DNA of 64,000 bases from Clitoria ternatea (taxonomy: Eukaryota > Streptophyta > Magnoliopsida > Fabales > Fabaceae): contig CM075669.1 in assembly GCA_037962975.1 (NCBI GenBank), forward strand, positions 86,534,001-86,598,000, given 5' to 3'. Of the stretch, positions 43,770-55,574 are shown piece by piece; the first letter of the stretch is position 1, and each line of letters begins with the position of its first letter. The position numbers were made by a program, and so were the translations under genes. The notes under the pieces were generated by a model. That model did not search any database. It was not told the DNA's origin and was given only the letters and a program-made list of their open reading frames with translations.

Positions 43770-44831
43770 ATGGCTTCCTCCTCTCAACCTCGCAAGAAAC
43801 AACGTGCAAACACCGCTGCAGCCTCCATACCTCAACACTCTGATTTATCTAGATTATTCACTACCCAAAAGGATCTTGAAAGGTACCAATCTTCATTCTC
43901 TGAGAAACATCTCATTTCTCCCCATTGGCTTGATCTCCCATTCTTTGAAGCATCTGGACTTCCTCTACTCACCACCTTACATCAACAAGAGCTAGTTGGC
44001 TTCACGGCTCTTGAGGAAGTAGCAATCTACCCCGAACTCATTCGTGTATTCTACTCCACTTTACGCCTTCAAGATGCTCGCTATATTGCCCGAGTGAAAG
44101 GTAAGACTATCATTCTTGATAATGAGGTAATGAATCAAGTTGGCTTACTCCCTCTTAGCAACGCTTCCTTCCATGGCAAAGAACCTCCTCTTGCATGGAA
44201 TTATAATCCGTTGGAGGCAAGAGCTTTCTTTAATCTTGCAGGTCCCTCGAGCACGGTTGGCACCTTAAGTCTCCATCACCGCCTCTTGCACTTTGTCCTT
44301 GTCGAAATTCTCCTCCCCTCCGGTGGAAATTATGCAAGGCTAAATGAGGCCCAAATCTTGCTGCTCTGGGCAATTGTCAATGAGAAAGACATAAATTGGA
44401 TTGACTTGGTTAGGCATCACATGGTTGAAGCCCAAAACCTCGCCCATCTTCCATATGCCATACTCATTACCAAATTGCTCCACCATTTTAAAGTGGACTT
44501 GAAAAATGAGATCAAGGAAGTGGTCGGTCCCAAGGCACCTATTGGCAAATCTCATCTCACTAAGATGAATATTGTGGAATACCAAGGCAGGTGGCAATTT
44601 CTTAGGCGTCCCCGACATGAAGTTGAAGATGACGCTCCTCCTCCTCCTCCTCCTCCTCCACCCACTGCTACTGATGATCTTTTCACAAGACTCACTGCTC
44701 ACCTGGACCAGCGCCTCAACTCCATGGAAGCAAACATCCACACTCGACTGGACAGGATTGAAGCCAACATGGAAGAGCGATACACGGAGCTTGCCACCCA
44801 GATATCCAACATTCACTTCCCACATCCATGA
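43770..44831 (+). CDS. ORF3, putative plant transposon protein, function unknown
   Basis: A 353-aa intact frame, 557 bp downstream of pol. It starts MASSSQPRKKQRAN, with a short basic patch (RKKQR) that could be a nuclear signal. The body (about residues 30-280) resembles the plant domain described as putative plant transposon protein (Transposase_32-like), with LPLSNASFHGKEPPLAW and EARAFFNLAGPS. A run of nine prolines near residue 295 leads to a C-terminal amphipathic coiled coil (HLDQRLNSMEANIHTRLDRI). No signal peptide or membrane span is visible, so it does not look like an envelope protein. Its own upstream array and CT-rich leader suggest a separate transcript. Family assignment is from memory of its appearance. 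Confidence 0.75.
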   Translation: MASSSQPRKKQRANTAAASIPQHSDLSRLFTTQKDLERYQSSFSEKHLISPHWLDLPFFEASGLPLLTTLHQQELVGFTALEEVAIYPELIRVFYSTLRLQDARYIARVKGKTIILDNEVMNQVGLLPLSNASFHGKEPPLAWNYNPLEARAFFNLAGPSSTVGTLSLHHRLLHFVLVEILLPSGGNYARLNEAQILLLWAIVNEKDINWIDLVRHHMVEAQNLAHLPYAILITKLLHHFKVDLKNEIKEVVGPKAPIGKSHLTKMNIVEYQGRWQFLRRPRHEVEDDAPPPPPPPPPTATDDLFTRLTAHLDQRLNSMEANIHTRLDRIEANMEERYTELATQISNIHFPHP

Positions 44832-45342
44832 CTGATCTTTACTTTTCTTTATTCCTTTTATTTTTCACATTCAGACTTGGTTGTTTACTTTGGTTTCTGT
44901 TTTGGTCAATTATTTGCACAACTATCTCGTCTTAGTTTCTTACTTTGCTATGTCGGTTGAACAATTATCTCGTTTGGTTAATTATTTTGGTTTATCTCAA
45001 TTGCATTTGCCTGTGATTACTACTCGATTTACTGCGCACCTCCAACTTTTGTTTTTGATAATGACAAAGGGGGAGAGATGGAGAGATAGAGAGCTACACG
45101 TGCGATACATGTGCGATATGATATATTTACGATATATGCGAATATGATACACATATATGAATGTGATACAGGTGTGACATTATTTTAACGCTTGAGATCA
45201 TTTGATGGTTTTATTGAAAAACAAAGGGGGAGACCTACTTTCTTAAAAGAAATAATTGCTTAAAACAAACAGAGACATTAGTTTTCATGACTTGTTATTG
45301 GCTAATAAACACCCCAAGAGATGGCCATTGGTTGTCATCATC
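44832..45342 (+). other. 3' internal region of the Sirevirus-like element
   Basis: Non-coding. It contains a short stretch of GATACA/GATATG-like repeats at 45107-45175 and two runs of AAAGGGGGAGA (45066-45076, 45222-45232) that resemble the terminal polypurine tract and may act as extra priming sites. Confidence 0.55.
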
Positions 45343-45356
45343 AAAAAGGGGGAGAA
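45343..45356 (+). other. Polypurine tract, Sirevirus-like element
   Basis: AAAAAGGGGGAGAA ends exactly at the 3' LTR start TGTATTTGC. Confidence 0.92.
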
Positions 45357-46807
45357 TGTATTTGCATGTGATAACAGGTTTTGATAATGACAATGGAAAC
45401 AAGCAATGGGAAGTCTTCAAATCAAAAACAATTAGAGATTTCATATAAAAGAGGAAAATGATCTCACAAAGGTTCAAGAGATGAAGAAACCAATGAATCA
45501 AACAAAAGGAAAGCAACCATGCATCATTAGATTCAAATGGATGACCAACAGGCATGAGAAAATGTCAAAATGAAGAGCCTGAATCGATTCAAGCACGAGT
45601 GAATCGATTCACAGCCCTGGAGGTCATAAAAATGAGAAACAGAATGGGTTGAATCGATTCACCATGACCCTGAATCGATTCACAGCCCTGGAAGTCACTA
45701 AGACTGCAAACAGTATGTCCTGAATCGATTCACAAGGACCCTAAATCGATTCACACGATGCTGACAGACCAGGAACCCAAAACAGAATGCTCTGAATCGA
45801 TTCAAACAAAGCTCGAATCGATTCATTCGACTCTGGAACTCCAAAATGCATAAAATAGAACACTCTGAATCGATTCAAGGATCTACGAATCGATTCACAT
45901 AGTGGGAAACACCACTAAATAGACAAACTTAAGTGGAAAACAAGCACTCAAATCCCACTATACGCAGAGCCATCATCTTGCAACGGCTAGGGACTCCTCA
46001 ACAACTATCTTGGCTCTATAAATGCAAGAAGAACACAAGCACAACAAGCACCCAACAAGAACCAAGAAGCAACAAATCCTTAGCTCTATTTTTGTGCTTT
46101 GTAAGCCTATTTCTTGCATCTCATACTTCACTTGTATATCCTCTCATCTTGAGAGTTAGAACTTGGGAGAGCTTTTCATTTGTATATTTGCTCTATTGAG
46201 AGAGTGTATTGATTGTAAACAAACACCAAACACACAAGTTATTCACTCTAGGTTGAGTGGTTGTTCACTCTAGGTTGAGTGGGTACAAAGGTTGTGGACT
46301 CAACCTTTGGGATATTGTGAGATTGAGAGATTGGGTGGGTTGCCCTTATACTTGTGAGGATTGGGTTCTTGAGTGTGGGACACTAGGAAGCCACAATTGC
46401 TCAAAGTTGTATCTCTAGTCTACAATAGTGGAAAATCCTCTAAGTGGGTTGCTTAGAGGCGAGACGTACACCGGATTGGGTGGAACTCGTTACATCGGTT
46501 TGCAAGCTTCTCTTCCTTACTCTTTTACTTCCATATATTGCATATTTGCTGATTGGTATTGTTTGGTTAAGAAGAACATACTTGAACTTGCTTAATTTGC
46601 TTTACTTTAGATATTGCACACCAAGTGTTTGCTAAATTGCCTCAACAATACTTACCTCTTGTAGTGCATTGCATATCATTGTTACTTGCTTTCACTTGCA
46701 CAATCTCATAAACTTGGTTATAGAAATCAATTTCAAAGGCATTCCAAGCAAAAGTTTTATAACTCAATTCACCCCCCCTCTTGAGTATTGAGGCCACTTG
46801 AACAACA
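45357..46807 (+). repeat. 3' LTR of the Sirevirus-like element
   Basis: Same length as the 5' LTR (1451 bp) with about three substitutions. One falls in a palindrome: the sixth site reads AAATCGATTC (45743), so nine of ten sites stay perfect. The array spans 45581-45896. Confidence 0.96.
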
Positions 46808-46812
46808 ATATA

Positions 46813-49800
46813 TTCTTCTTGCTCTTTTCTTTAAGAAAGATATACATATTTATCACTTCTTATCTCGTGTATACAAGGACATATATACATCTGATTTTCT
46901 TTGAATTTTGAAAGTAAAAAGTTTTAAATTATTTATAATGATAAAATGAACTTTCAGAAAATCATAAGTGATCAAAGATTTCAGTATCATATCCAAAGAA
47001 TAAGGTTTATTAAAGTTTAACCTTTACATTGATTTACAATCATCCAACTTAATATTGTATTAAGGTAAACTAAAACTAATAATTTAATACCTCTACTTCG
47101 ACTGTAACCAATTATTTCCTTATCTTCAAACCATGTGATTTTGAATCCTATTCTTGTCATATCTCTTCTCCTATCTGATTGAGGATGAGACCAATTTACC
47201 CTCTTGTAATTTCATCCTTTCATCTTGAACTGCTAGCTATATATCATATAACATATATTTTGGACACAAAATTCAAACAAGAAGGAGTGAGAAACAGAAT
47301 ATAATACTTTACAGATAAGACATAAGCATAAGGGTTTTCATAACATAACAATTATATTTTCATTCACAACCACCCACATAGAATGTCACAATCATATGAA
47401 TGTCATGCAATGTTTTTAATACTATCATCTCATTCATTCTATGCATGTGGGCCCTTAAAGCTTTAGTTTGCACTGGGCCAACCAGGAGTTTACACTGTTC
47501 CATAAATTTCGGATAATAATAACATAAATGCCTTCATCTCATATGAACAGCTCAACTGGCGTAGAAACACTTAGAGACTAGTCAGACTGAGAAAGTTTTT
47601 ATTGTGAAAGTACCCGACACTAGGGAGCGACCCCAGGTCACCTGAAGCACCCTTTCACACCCTCTCATCCCAAGGCTCGCAATTAAGCCCCCTCTAATGT
47701 ATCCTCGGTTTCTATAATCCGTCCCCAGGCAATATCACATCTCATTTCTCTTTAATGATTCATGATGCAAGAACTATTCGCATATTTAGTTGGTTAAGAC
47801 TTTTAGAAACTCAATTATTAAATATCATAAAGGTTCACAAAATCATCACAATAAACTGTACATTCCCATAAGTTCTTCTTTGAACTTCTGTTATACTGAA
47901 ATAATTTAGTACAGTCTTCAAATTCAGATCTTACCAAAATTGAGTTTCCAAGCCTTAAATATCTCAAAACTTTCTCTTAAAAATCTTCACATATTTACAT
48001 AATCTTTCTCAATTTGAATCTTAACTAGATTGAGTTTTAGAAATCTCGATAAAATATTCTTTAGTTATTTCGTTGGGGAAAACCAAAATAATTTACTTTA
48101 AACTTCTAATTTCTAAAGAAAATAATTTAAAATCATTAACTAAGAATACTTAAAACTATAAAATTTTTCTTTAATTCAAGAATTAATTATCTCAACCTCT
48201 AATTTTCATAAAATAGCTTCTTTCTAATACTAGATTTTATTATTGAAATTAAAAAATAAAGTTAGTGAAAATTATTTCTAAGAAGAAATAAAAGACTAAA
48301 ATAATTATAAAATACTTTCTCTTGGAATAAAAATTTAAAGAGTAAGGTAAGAAAATTCTTACTGAGTTTTAACTTTCCGTCATGCTTGCTATATGCTCAA
48401 ACTTCATATCACAAGGTCATCAATCATTCATCAACCACAATCAAGTATAGTAATCTCATCAATCACAATCAAATATCATCAATCATAATTGCATATTATT
48501 AATCACAGTCTAATACAATATCATTAATCGAAATCAAATACAATTAATTATAATCAAGTCAAATCAACTAAATATCGCTCATAAATATAATTCAAATTTT
48601 AATGGTTATTTAAATTAGTAGATTTGATTTTGAGTCCTTATAGTCCATTCCTTGCACAGGTCTATATAAGTCCATATATATAATCCAGTCTTCGCATAGG
48701 TATAGTTCAGTCTAGACAAGTCATAATAGTCCAAGTCCTTGCATAGGTTTAGTTCGATCCATATAGGATATAAAAGTCCAAGTCCTTGCATAGGTTTAGT
48801 CCAGTCCGTATAAGTTATAGTAATTCAGATCCATGTATAGATATTTCAGAATAAGTTACACAATATGTTAAATTTATTATAAATTTTAAGTTGAGAAGTT
48901 ATTACTTTAAAATAATAATATTATTAAATTTAAAAGGAGTAGGGGACTCCTCCCTTTATTCTTATGTCTTTCATATTATATTCTTATCTCACTCCCCCTT
49001 ACCTCTTGTATACCGATTCGTTATTGAAAATCCGTGCGCGCCTCATCTCTGAGTTCTAAAACATACCAATTTCATTTTAATATAATTAAAAGATGAAAAT
49101 TAAGATTACTACTTAAAATAAAAATGGTAAATTTGAATAGTGAATAGTGAATAGTGAATAGTAAAAGTAAATAGTAAAAGTAAATAGTAAAATGTGAATA
49201 GTAACAGTAAATAGTAAATCGTGAATAGTAACGGTAAATAGTAAAACGTGAATAGTAACAGTAAAGGTAAATAGTAACAGTAAATAGTAATTTACTATTT
49301 AAATAGTAATTTACTATTGAAATAGTAATTTACTATTGAAATAGTATTTTACTATGCAGAATAGTAACTTAAAATAATATTATTTCTAGTATAATAATGG
49401 ATTTCTAAAAACGATATAAAAATAATTCTAAAAAATATAAAAGAGATGTATTTGTACCTTAGAATTTTAGCAGAACCTTCTTCCAAAAAATTTATTTCTC
49501 TCTTTTACTTCCACCACTATCTCACTAACACTACTATATTAAGAAAACTTAATCTGAAATTGTAAATTCTAAAGAAGAATTCCTTCGGTATTTATAGAAA
49601 AAAATTTACTATGCATTCCATTATTTTAATATAAAAGTACTATGCGTTTTTTGAAATTTAAAACCTGGTTACTGTGCAACTTTTAAAAATTTCTTACATG
49701 CACAGTGTTTTGCATAGTAAATATCGGCAGAATTATTAAGTCAAATAGTAACCTTTCACTCGGTATATTTTAAATATTCAAAATTAATCCTTTTTGAAAT

Positions 49801-50501
49801 TTAGGGATATTATATCGGTTCTCACTAATTTTATGATAAGTAATATAAAGTTTAAATTTTAAAAATCTAAAATTTTTTGTTAATAAAATTTTTTTAGTAC
49901 GTTTTCAATTTTTTTACGATTGGTAAAAATCAAGATTTTACTCAAACCGATAATTTTTAGATAAGTCTACTTGAAATAGATTTTAGAAAATTTTCTTATA
50001 ATTTAACTTTACATTCTTGTAAATATTTTTAATTTTAAACAACTTTATATGAATTTAAAATTATTTAAAATATATTATTTTATTAAAATAATTTAAAATT
50101 TTCAAAAAAAATTCCAGAAAATCATAAATATTATGTAGATCAAAAAGTTCAAAAGAACCATAGTCTAATTCCTTCAAAATTTTATTTTAAAATTCTAATA
50201 AGAGTTAAATCTTAAATATATAAAAACATAAATATAAGAACATAAAATAAAAATAATGAATATTAAAGATATTAAAAATTCTTAATATAATTTTCTTAAT
50301 TAGTGAATACTAATTAATTCATTTTAAAATTCTCATTCAGAAATATTTTTATTTTTTATTATTATTATTTAAAAAACAAATAATTAAATATAAATACCAA
50401 AATAAAAAAAATGATAATAATAAACTAACTTATAGTAAGTATTTCTCAAGAAAGATATATTAATATCTATTTCCTATTTGTGATGAAAATGGGATGTTAC
50501 A
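46813..50501. repeat. Remainder of the 3.7-kb solo LTR, non-coding
   Basis: AT-rich with no gene. Internal repeats noted: 48410-48560 around ATCAATCACAATCAA; 48640-48850, about four copies of a ~55-bp unit around AGTCCTTGCATAGGTTTAGT; and 49130-49375, an AATAGTAA-based array. It ends GGGATGTTACA. Confidence 0.65.
49130..49375. repeat. AATAGTAA array with palindromic tail
   Basis: Units of GTGAATAGTAACAGTAAATA with variations repeat about fifteen times, then change to AATAGTAATTTACTATT units that are inverted repeats of the same word. This could form hairpins in RNA. Confidence 0.75.
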
Positions 50502-52777
50502 AGAGAGGGCTCTAAGAAACCATAAGTTCCTTCGAAACCCAAGTCCACACAGAGTTTTGTCAGAAACCTAAACAAGTTAAGACATGGTTAGCGACAAATA
50601 ACTTGTATAATGAAAAAATTGGACAAAAAATGATATACTTACAGCTCCCACAACTGAATGATGGAGATGTTCAGCATCGACGTCCCGAAATAATCTCACA
50701 TATGTCACTGTGTGTGATGTAAAGTGGTACTGCACTTGGACGGCCGAACACTAGTGGCTGCCATGGGACCTGAACAGTCTCTTCTCCTTGCTCATACCCG
50801 ATGCGCCATAGCATCCGGATGGGATCGTCGGTCGGGTCTGGCCTCTTCAATGCCTGTTCCTGTTGAACAATTGACAACCATCACAGTTTGTACCATAATT
50901 GACAATATAACAAAATTAGTTAGTCTTTAAGGTTTTTACCTGTCCAGGGGAAACCGACAGAAGTCTGTTAGGCCACATCAGAAAGTGGCCCACCGCCTGA
51001 CCGACGGTCTTTACCTCTGGAGTTGCCACTGGCACAGCAACATCCTTCTCGAGGACGAGCACAACAGAGACCCTGGACATACCATCAGGTAATGTCTGAT
51101 GGTGAACCATAGGGCCTAAGTTATAGACCATGCTAGTGGCAACTGGCTCCTCCGACCCATCAATGAACAGGTCACATTGACGGGTATCTGGTGGCTTGAC
51201 CCCTTAGTGCTAACCCTCCGTACCTACATATTTACACATCAAGCAGAAGTTATTCAATAATGAAATGAAGTGATTACAAACAATAAAACCGAAGAAATTG
51301 AATAAAGAATCTAACCTGTGGGTCGCTAGGTGGTGCAGTAGTCTCCTGGTGGTGGCTGAGTGAGGCCTTCATCTCCTCCCTGAATCGGGCCATCTCCTGG
51401 TAGAGCCTAGATATCTCCTCCTGATACTCAGCCTTCACAACAGCCACCTTCTACTCCACCAACTTCTCAAAGGAGGGGGTAGGGTCGGGAGCACCGTAAT
51501 AGCTGCGGAGGCCTCTGAAATGTGAATGATTGGCCCATAATTGTTTAATAGATAATAAAATGAAAGGATACAGTTATTTAGAACTTACCTACACCTCGAC
51601 CAACAACACGCACTCTTCCAGGGTGCTCTGGCCTGCCGATGGCGGTAGTCAAAATATCCTGCCTACCATGGGCTACGAAAGACCCTTGGGTTGATTGCTC
51701 AACCAATGAATCCTGAAACCAAACAAGTTAGTATTCACTTCCTTCACATAAACCAAAAAATAGACACTGATACAAGGGGAATACTTACTATCTGTGAGGC
51801 GACCTCCTGAGCTTGTGAGGAAGTGTATTCCCCACTCTTCTTGATCCTAGCCCGCTTCCATTTGTCGTGGCGTGTAGGTGGGGAAGGGGGATCCACAATA
51901 CCAGTGTCAGGCTGACTAGTCTGACACTGACTCAGCCTCTCCTGGGCCAGCCGCTCCTCCAACCTACGGTAACCCCCACGTGACAGTGTGTGGGGGCAGT
52001 CATTCAGAGTCCTAATGTACCGGGCTTTCTTTCTAACCGCCTACAACAAGAAAGAAAAATATTCAGAGTTAGCCGTTTAAATTATACATAATTTAATCAT
52101 TTAAAAACCAATGTACCTGAAACTGGTCAGAATACCTAGATGCAACGAAAGCATCCCAAGTCTCCTGATCAATGAATGGATATTTCTCTCCAGGGAACTG
52201 TCCTCGGTCCTCCCCGAATACATACCTACAATTCATGTACATTTAAACTAAGGATTGGTACAATTTGGCAAAGCGTTGATTAAGAATTTAAAGTCCAAAT
52301 ATACCTCCTGGTGAGTATCGATTTGAACGACCTCCATCGCTTATCCATAATACCGAGGATCTTCCTCCTCGCTATGTCATGTGATGGTATGTCAAAAGAA
52401 TCCTACATGAAAGGAGTTAGTCCATAAAGGAGTCCTTATTATGATTTACATGAAATAATACACTAAAATAAAACAAATGATATCTAAGTTACTAGAATAT
52501 CACTCCATATCTGGTTCTTCACCACCTCCTCGACATTATTCCAGTCGGGGATAATGATGGACACCTTTGACCGAGCCACGACTCTGAAATAACTGCTGAA
52601 CTTCGCGGTATTTGGTCCTCCAAATCTACCAGTGTTGACATCCATGTCAACAGGTAACCTCTCTCCCCGGTGTCACCTAAGTGCAACTTCTGGCATCCGG
52701 GTAACACCTCTACTCTTTCGAGTAGAGGAATCAGTAGCCTGTGAGTCAGACCTAGATCACCCATCCTGATCAGCCAT
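50502..52777 (-). pseudogene. TnpA-like gene of the CACTA element, 5' exons (Ptta/En/Spm family)
   Basis: Read on minus from ATG 52777. Exons supported by GT-AG sites and phase: 52777-52493, 52402-52305, 52225-52117, 52040-51789, 51712-51589, 51512-51316, about 51210-50942 and 50859-50643, then an exon from 50567 that the solo LTR splits at 50502. Recognisable blocks are RLPVDMDVNTGRFGGPN, FVASRYSDQF, ARYIRTLNDCPHTLSRGGYR, a coiled coil in exon 6 and ITHSDICEIISG, which together fit the plant Ptta/En/Spm transposase. TGA at 52757-52759 and near 52671, TAG in exon 6, and a one-base loss near 50660 disable it. The protease end lies at 36106-36917. Confidence 0.82.
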
Positions 52778-52889
52778 GAGTATCTGTCCAAACAAGGAAA
52801 CACAACTGTCAAATATTTAATATAACATTTAATACAATGAATAATTAATATAACATGTAATTCAATGATTCATTAACATGATTAATACC
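52778..52889 (-). other. Short gap between the TNP2 and TnpA-like genes
   Basis: About 110 bp of AT-rich sequence separates the two CACTA genes, both on minus. No separate promoter is obvious. Confidence 0.5.
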
Positions 52890-55574
52890 CTATAAAGATG
52901 AAATATTTTCCCACAAGCCTTCATGGTGGTCATGACGACTGGCAACTACATCATCTATCTCATGTTCCACGATAGATATTGGAATACGTGTTGTGGTCGA
53001 TGGAATTTCCACAATATCAAGATTGGGGTCTTTAATGTTTCTACCTTGGATAACAATTGACCACCGTTTGTCAGTTGGGTCAGCAACATAAAAAACTTGC
53101 TTCACCTGTATTGCCATTATGAATGGTTCGTCCTTATGCCCTATCTTGTTGAGGTCCACCAATGTAACTCCTAAATCATTAGTTTTGACACCGTTCTTAT
53201 TGTCAACCCATTTGCATTTAAACACAGGAACGGTGAAGGGACCGTAATCGACTTCCCATATATCTTCAATCACACCAAAGTAGCATGACTCAGCCATCAC
53301 AGGGTTGTTGTCCTTTAAAGTTGAGAAATACATTGACTGAGCCACAACCATCACTCTACTGTTTTGATTTATACTCTTTTCATCCTATGTATTTATATAA
53401 AATGAATAGTTATTTATGTCATACCTACAAAAGGTGAGGACATCAAAGTTTCGGCCCTGTGCCAGTCGATGTAATGTCGAGGATGCAGATGCATCTTTCA
53501 GAACGGTCTTTTGGTACCACTGCATGAAACTCTTGTTGTGTTCATTCAACAACCACTTTTTAGTCATTTTAGGGTTGGTTTTCTTGACTAGCTCCTTGTG
53601 AGTGGCTAGATACGGTTGCACGTCATCCGTGTTGTTTAAAATATACAAGTGTGCCTGAAGGACATCATCACGTGGCATGCTCTTCATTTTTTTTCCAATC
53701 GTTCCTTTCCCATCCAATCTCCCTTCATGACGAGTCGTTGGAATACCAATGCTTGCAGCATGTGACATGTATTCAGTGCAAAACTCAATTGCTTCCTCTA
53801 CAATATATCTTTCCACAATTGAAGCTTCGGGACGACGTTGGTTCTTCATATACCCTTTCAATATCTTCATATATCGCTCAATGGGATACATCCACCGTAA
53901 GAACACTGGACCACACAAATGGACCTCTCTCACCAAATGGATGATTAAGTGGACCATTATGTCAAAAAAAAAGGGCGGGAAATACATTTCAAGCTGACAT
54001 AATATAAGTGATGCTTCCTGTTCCAACACATCCAATTCACCGGGCACGATAACCTTGCAACATATGGCATTGAAAAATATACACAACCTTGTTATGACAT
54101 TTTTCACATTTTTAGGAAGAATGTCACGAATAGGGATAGGCAGAAACTGTTGCATCAACATGTGATAATCGTGAGACTTCAACCCAACTAACTTCAAATC
54201 TTTCATGGAAACACAAGAGTTGATGTTGGAGCCATAACCAGACGGAACTTTCACACTTCGTAACGATTCACACAGACTTTGCTTTTCTTTTCTAGACAAC
54301 GTTTGACATGCTGGGGGCAAATATGTTCTTTTGCCCTTTGATTGTGGATGCAAATCCTGACGTATACCCATTAACTCCAAGTCCATACGCGAGTTTAGAC
54401 CATCCTTAGTCTTCCCGGGTATGTTTAAGAGTGTACTAACCAAACTGTCACACACATTTTTCTCCATATGCATTACATCAATGTAATGTCTTACATCAAG
54501 CTCCCTCCAATATGGCAGGTCAAAAAACACTGACTTTTTCTTCCAGTTGTTTTGTGCCGGGTGTTGTTTTTCACACTTACCAAACTGCATGTTGACGTCT
54601 TTCACCTTTTCATATGTCTGGCGACCAGATAGTGGTGGAGGAGCCATTTCAAAATCTTGGGCACCGTTAAACGACTTCTTCAACCTCTGAAACGGATGAT
54701 TCGCTTTAAGAAACCTTCGATGTCGAAGATAAACATTTTTCCTACCATGATGCAACCGCACAGAACTAGTCCCATCCTCACATACTGGACAAGCTTTATG
54801 ACCCTTCACGTTGTACCCGGATAAGTTACCATACGCTGGAAAGTCATTGATCGTGCAAAATAGCATGGCACGCAATTTGAATGACTGCCTGGTAAACCCG
54901 TCAAACACATCAACCCCATCTTCCCACAACCTTTTGAGGTCTTCAACCAATGGAGTTAAATTTACATCAATGTCATTCCCCGGTTGTCATGGACCAGAAA
55001 TCATCATTGATAACATGACATATTTCTGCTTCATGCATAAGCATGGCAGCACGTTGTAAACAAACAACAAAACAGGCCACGAACTATGGTTTGTGCTCAG
55101 GTTCCCAAACGGGTTCATGCCATCTGTAGCTAGTGCAAGCCTAACATTTCTTGGTTCATGGGCAAGTATTGGATACAACGGCTACTCAGAGTCCTCACAC
55201 AGAGTCGTATATACATGAGCTTTCTTAAAACCTTCTACCCCCACATCACGGATCATATTCTCGAGTCGGTCATCTATGTCGACATCAGTCTCATGCATCG
55301 AGCTTCGATTTTTAGTTTGAGAGCTGTTACTTGGCACCACCACATCTTCACCATGCCATATCCAACGCGTATAACTACGTAGAAAACCGTCATACAGTAG
55401 ATGTTCTCGTACCTCTTCCAAGTCTACCTGACGCAGGTTCAAGCATTTAACACAAGGGCAAAAATACTTTCCATTCACCTCCACTGCATTCCTCGCTATG
55501 AATTATATAAATGATTCAACTCCCCCCTCGTACTCTAGACTTAGGCGTGATGCAGTTATCCAACTCTGATCCAT
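52890..55574 (-). pseudogene. TNP2 (TnpD-type) CACTA transposase, internally deleted
   Basis: One frame from ATG 55574 to 52890. In order: transposase-associated N-terminal domain (KYFCPCVKCLNL, RWIWHGED); TNP2/Transposase_21 core (DGMNPFGNLSTNHSSWPVLL, AMLFCTINDFPAYGNLSGY, GHKACPVCEDGT, MDLELMGIRQDLHPQ); DUF4218-like region (YFPPFFFDIMVHLIIHLVRE, LRWMYPIERYMKILKGY); and DUF4216-like C-terminus (FGVIEDIWEVDYGPFTVPVF). Stops lie at 55503-55505, 55182-55184, 54987-54989 and 53385-53387. About 120-130 residues normally found between the N-terminal domain and DGMNPF are missing near 55180, so the transposase is dead. Confidence 0.88.

Larger units (their letters stand above)
36959..46807 (+). mobile_element. 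Young Sirevirus-like Ty1/copia retrotransposon, 9849 bp
   Basis: Two 1451-bp LTRs (36959-38409, 45357-46807) differ at about three positions by eye (about 0.2%). Target duplication ATATA is at 36954-36958 and 46808-46812. Met-tRNA PBS, intact gag with two CCHC knuckles, intact pol, an extra ORF3 and a clean polypurine tract are all present. Palindrome arrays in the LTR and in the internal region, a long 3' internal region and an extra ORF are typical of the Sirevirus genus. Nothing seen rules out autonomy. Confidence 0.93.
36923..50501. repeat. 3.7-kb solo LTR inside a TnpA exon, itself interrupted
   Basis: It runs from TGTAACACCCCC to GGGATGTTACA, with AGAGA on both sides. Without the Sirevirus-like element the sequence is about 3725 bp. 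The ends resemble those of the Tekay-like LTR (TGTAACATCC..GGATGTTACA), so a chromovirus origin is likely. There is no gag, pol, PBS or second LTR, hence a solo LTR. Confidence 0.8.
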
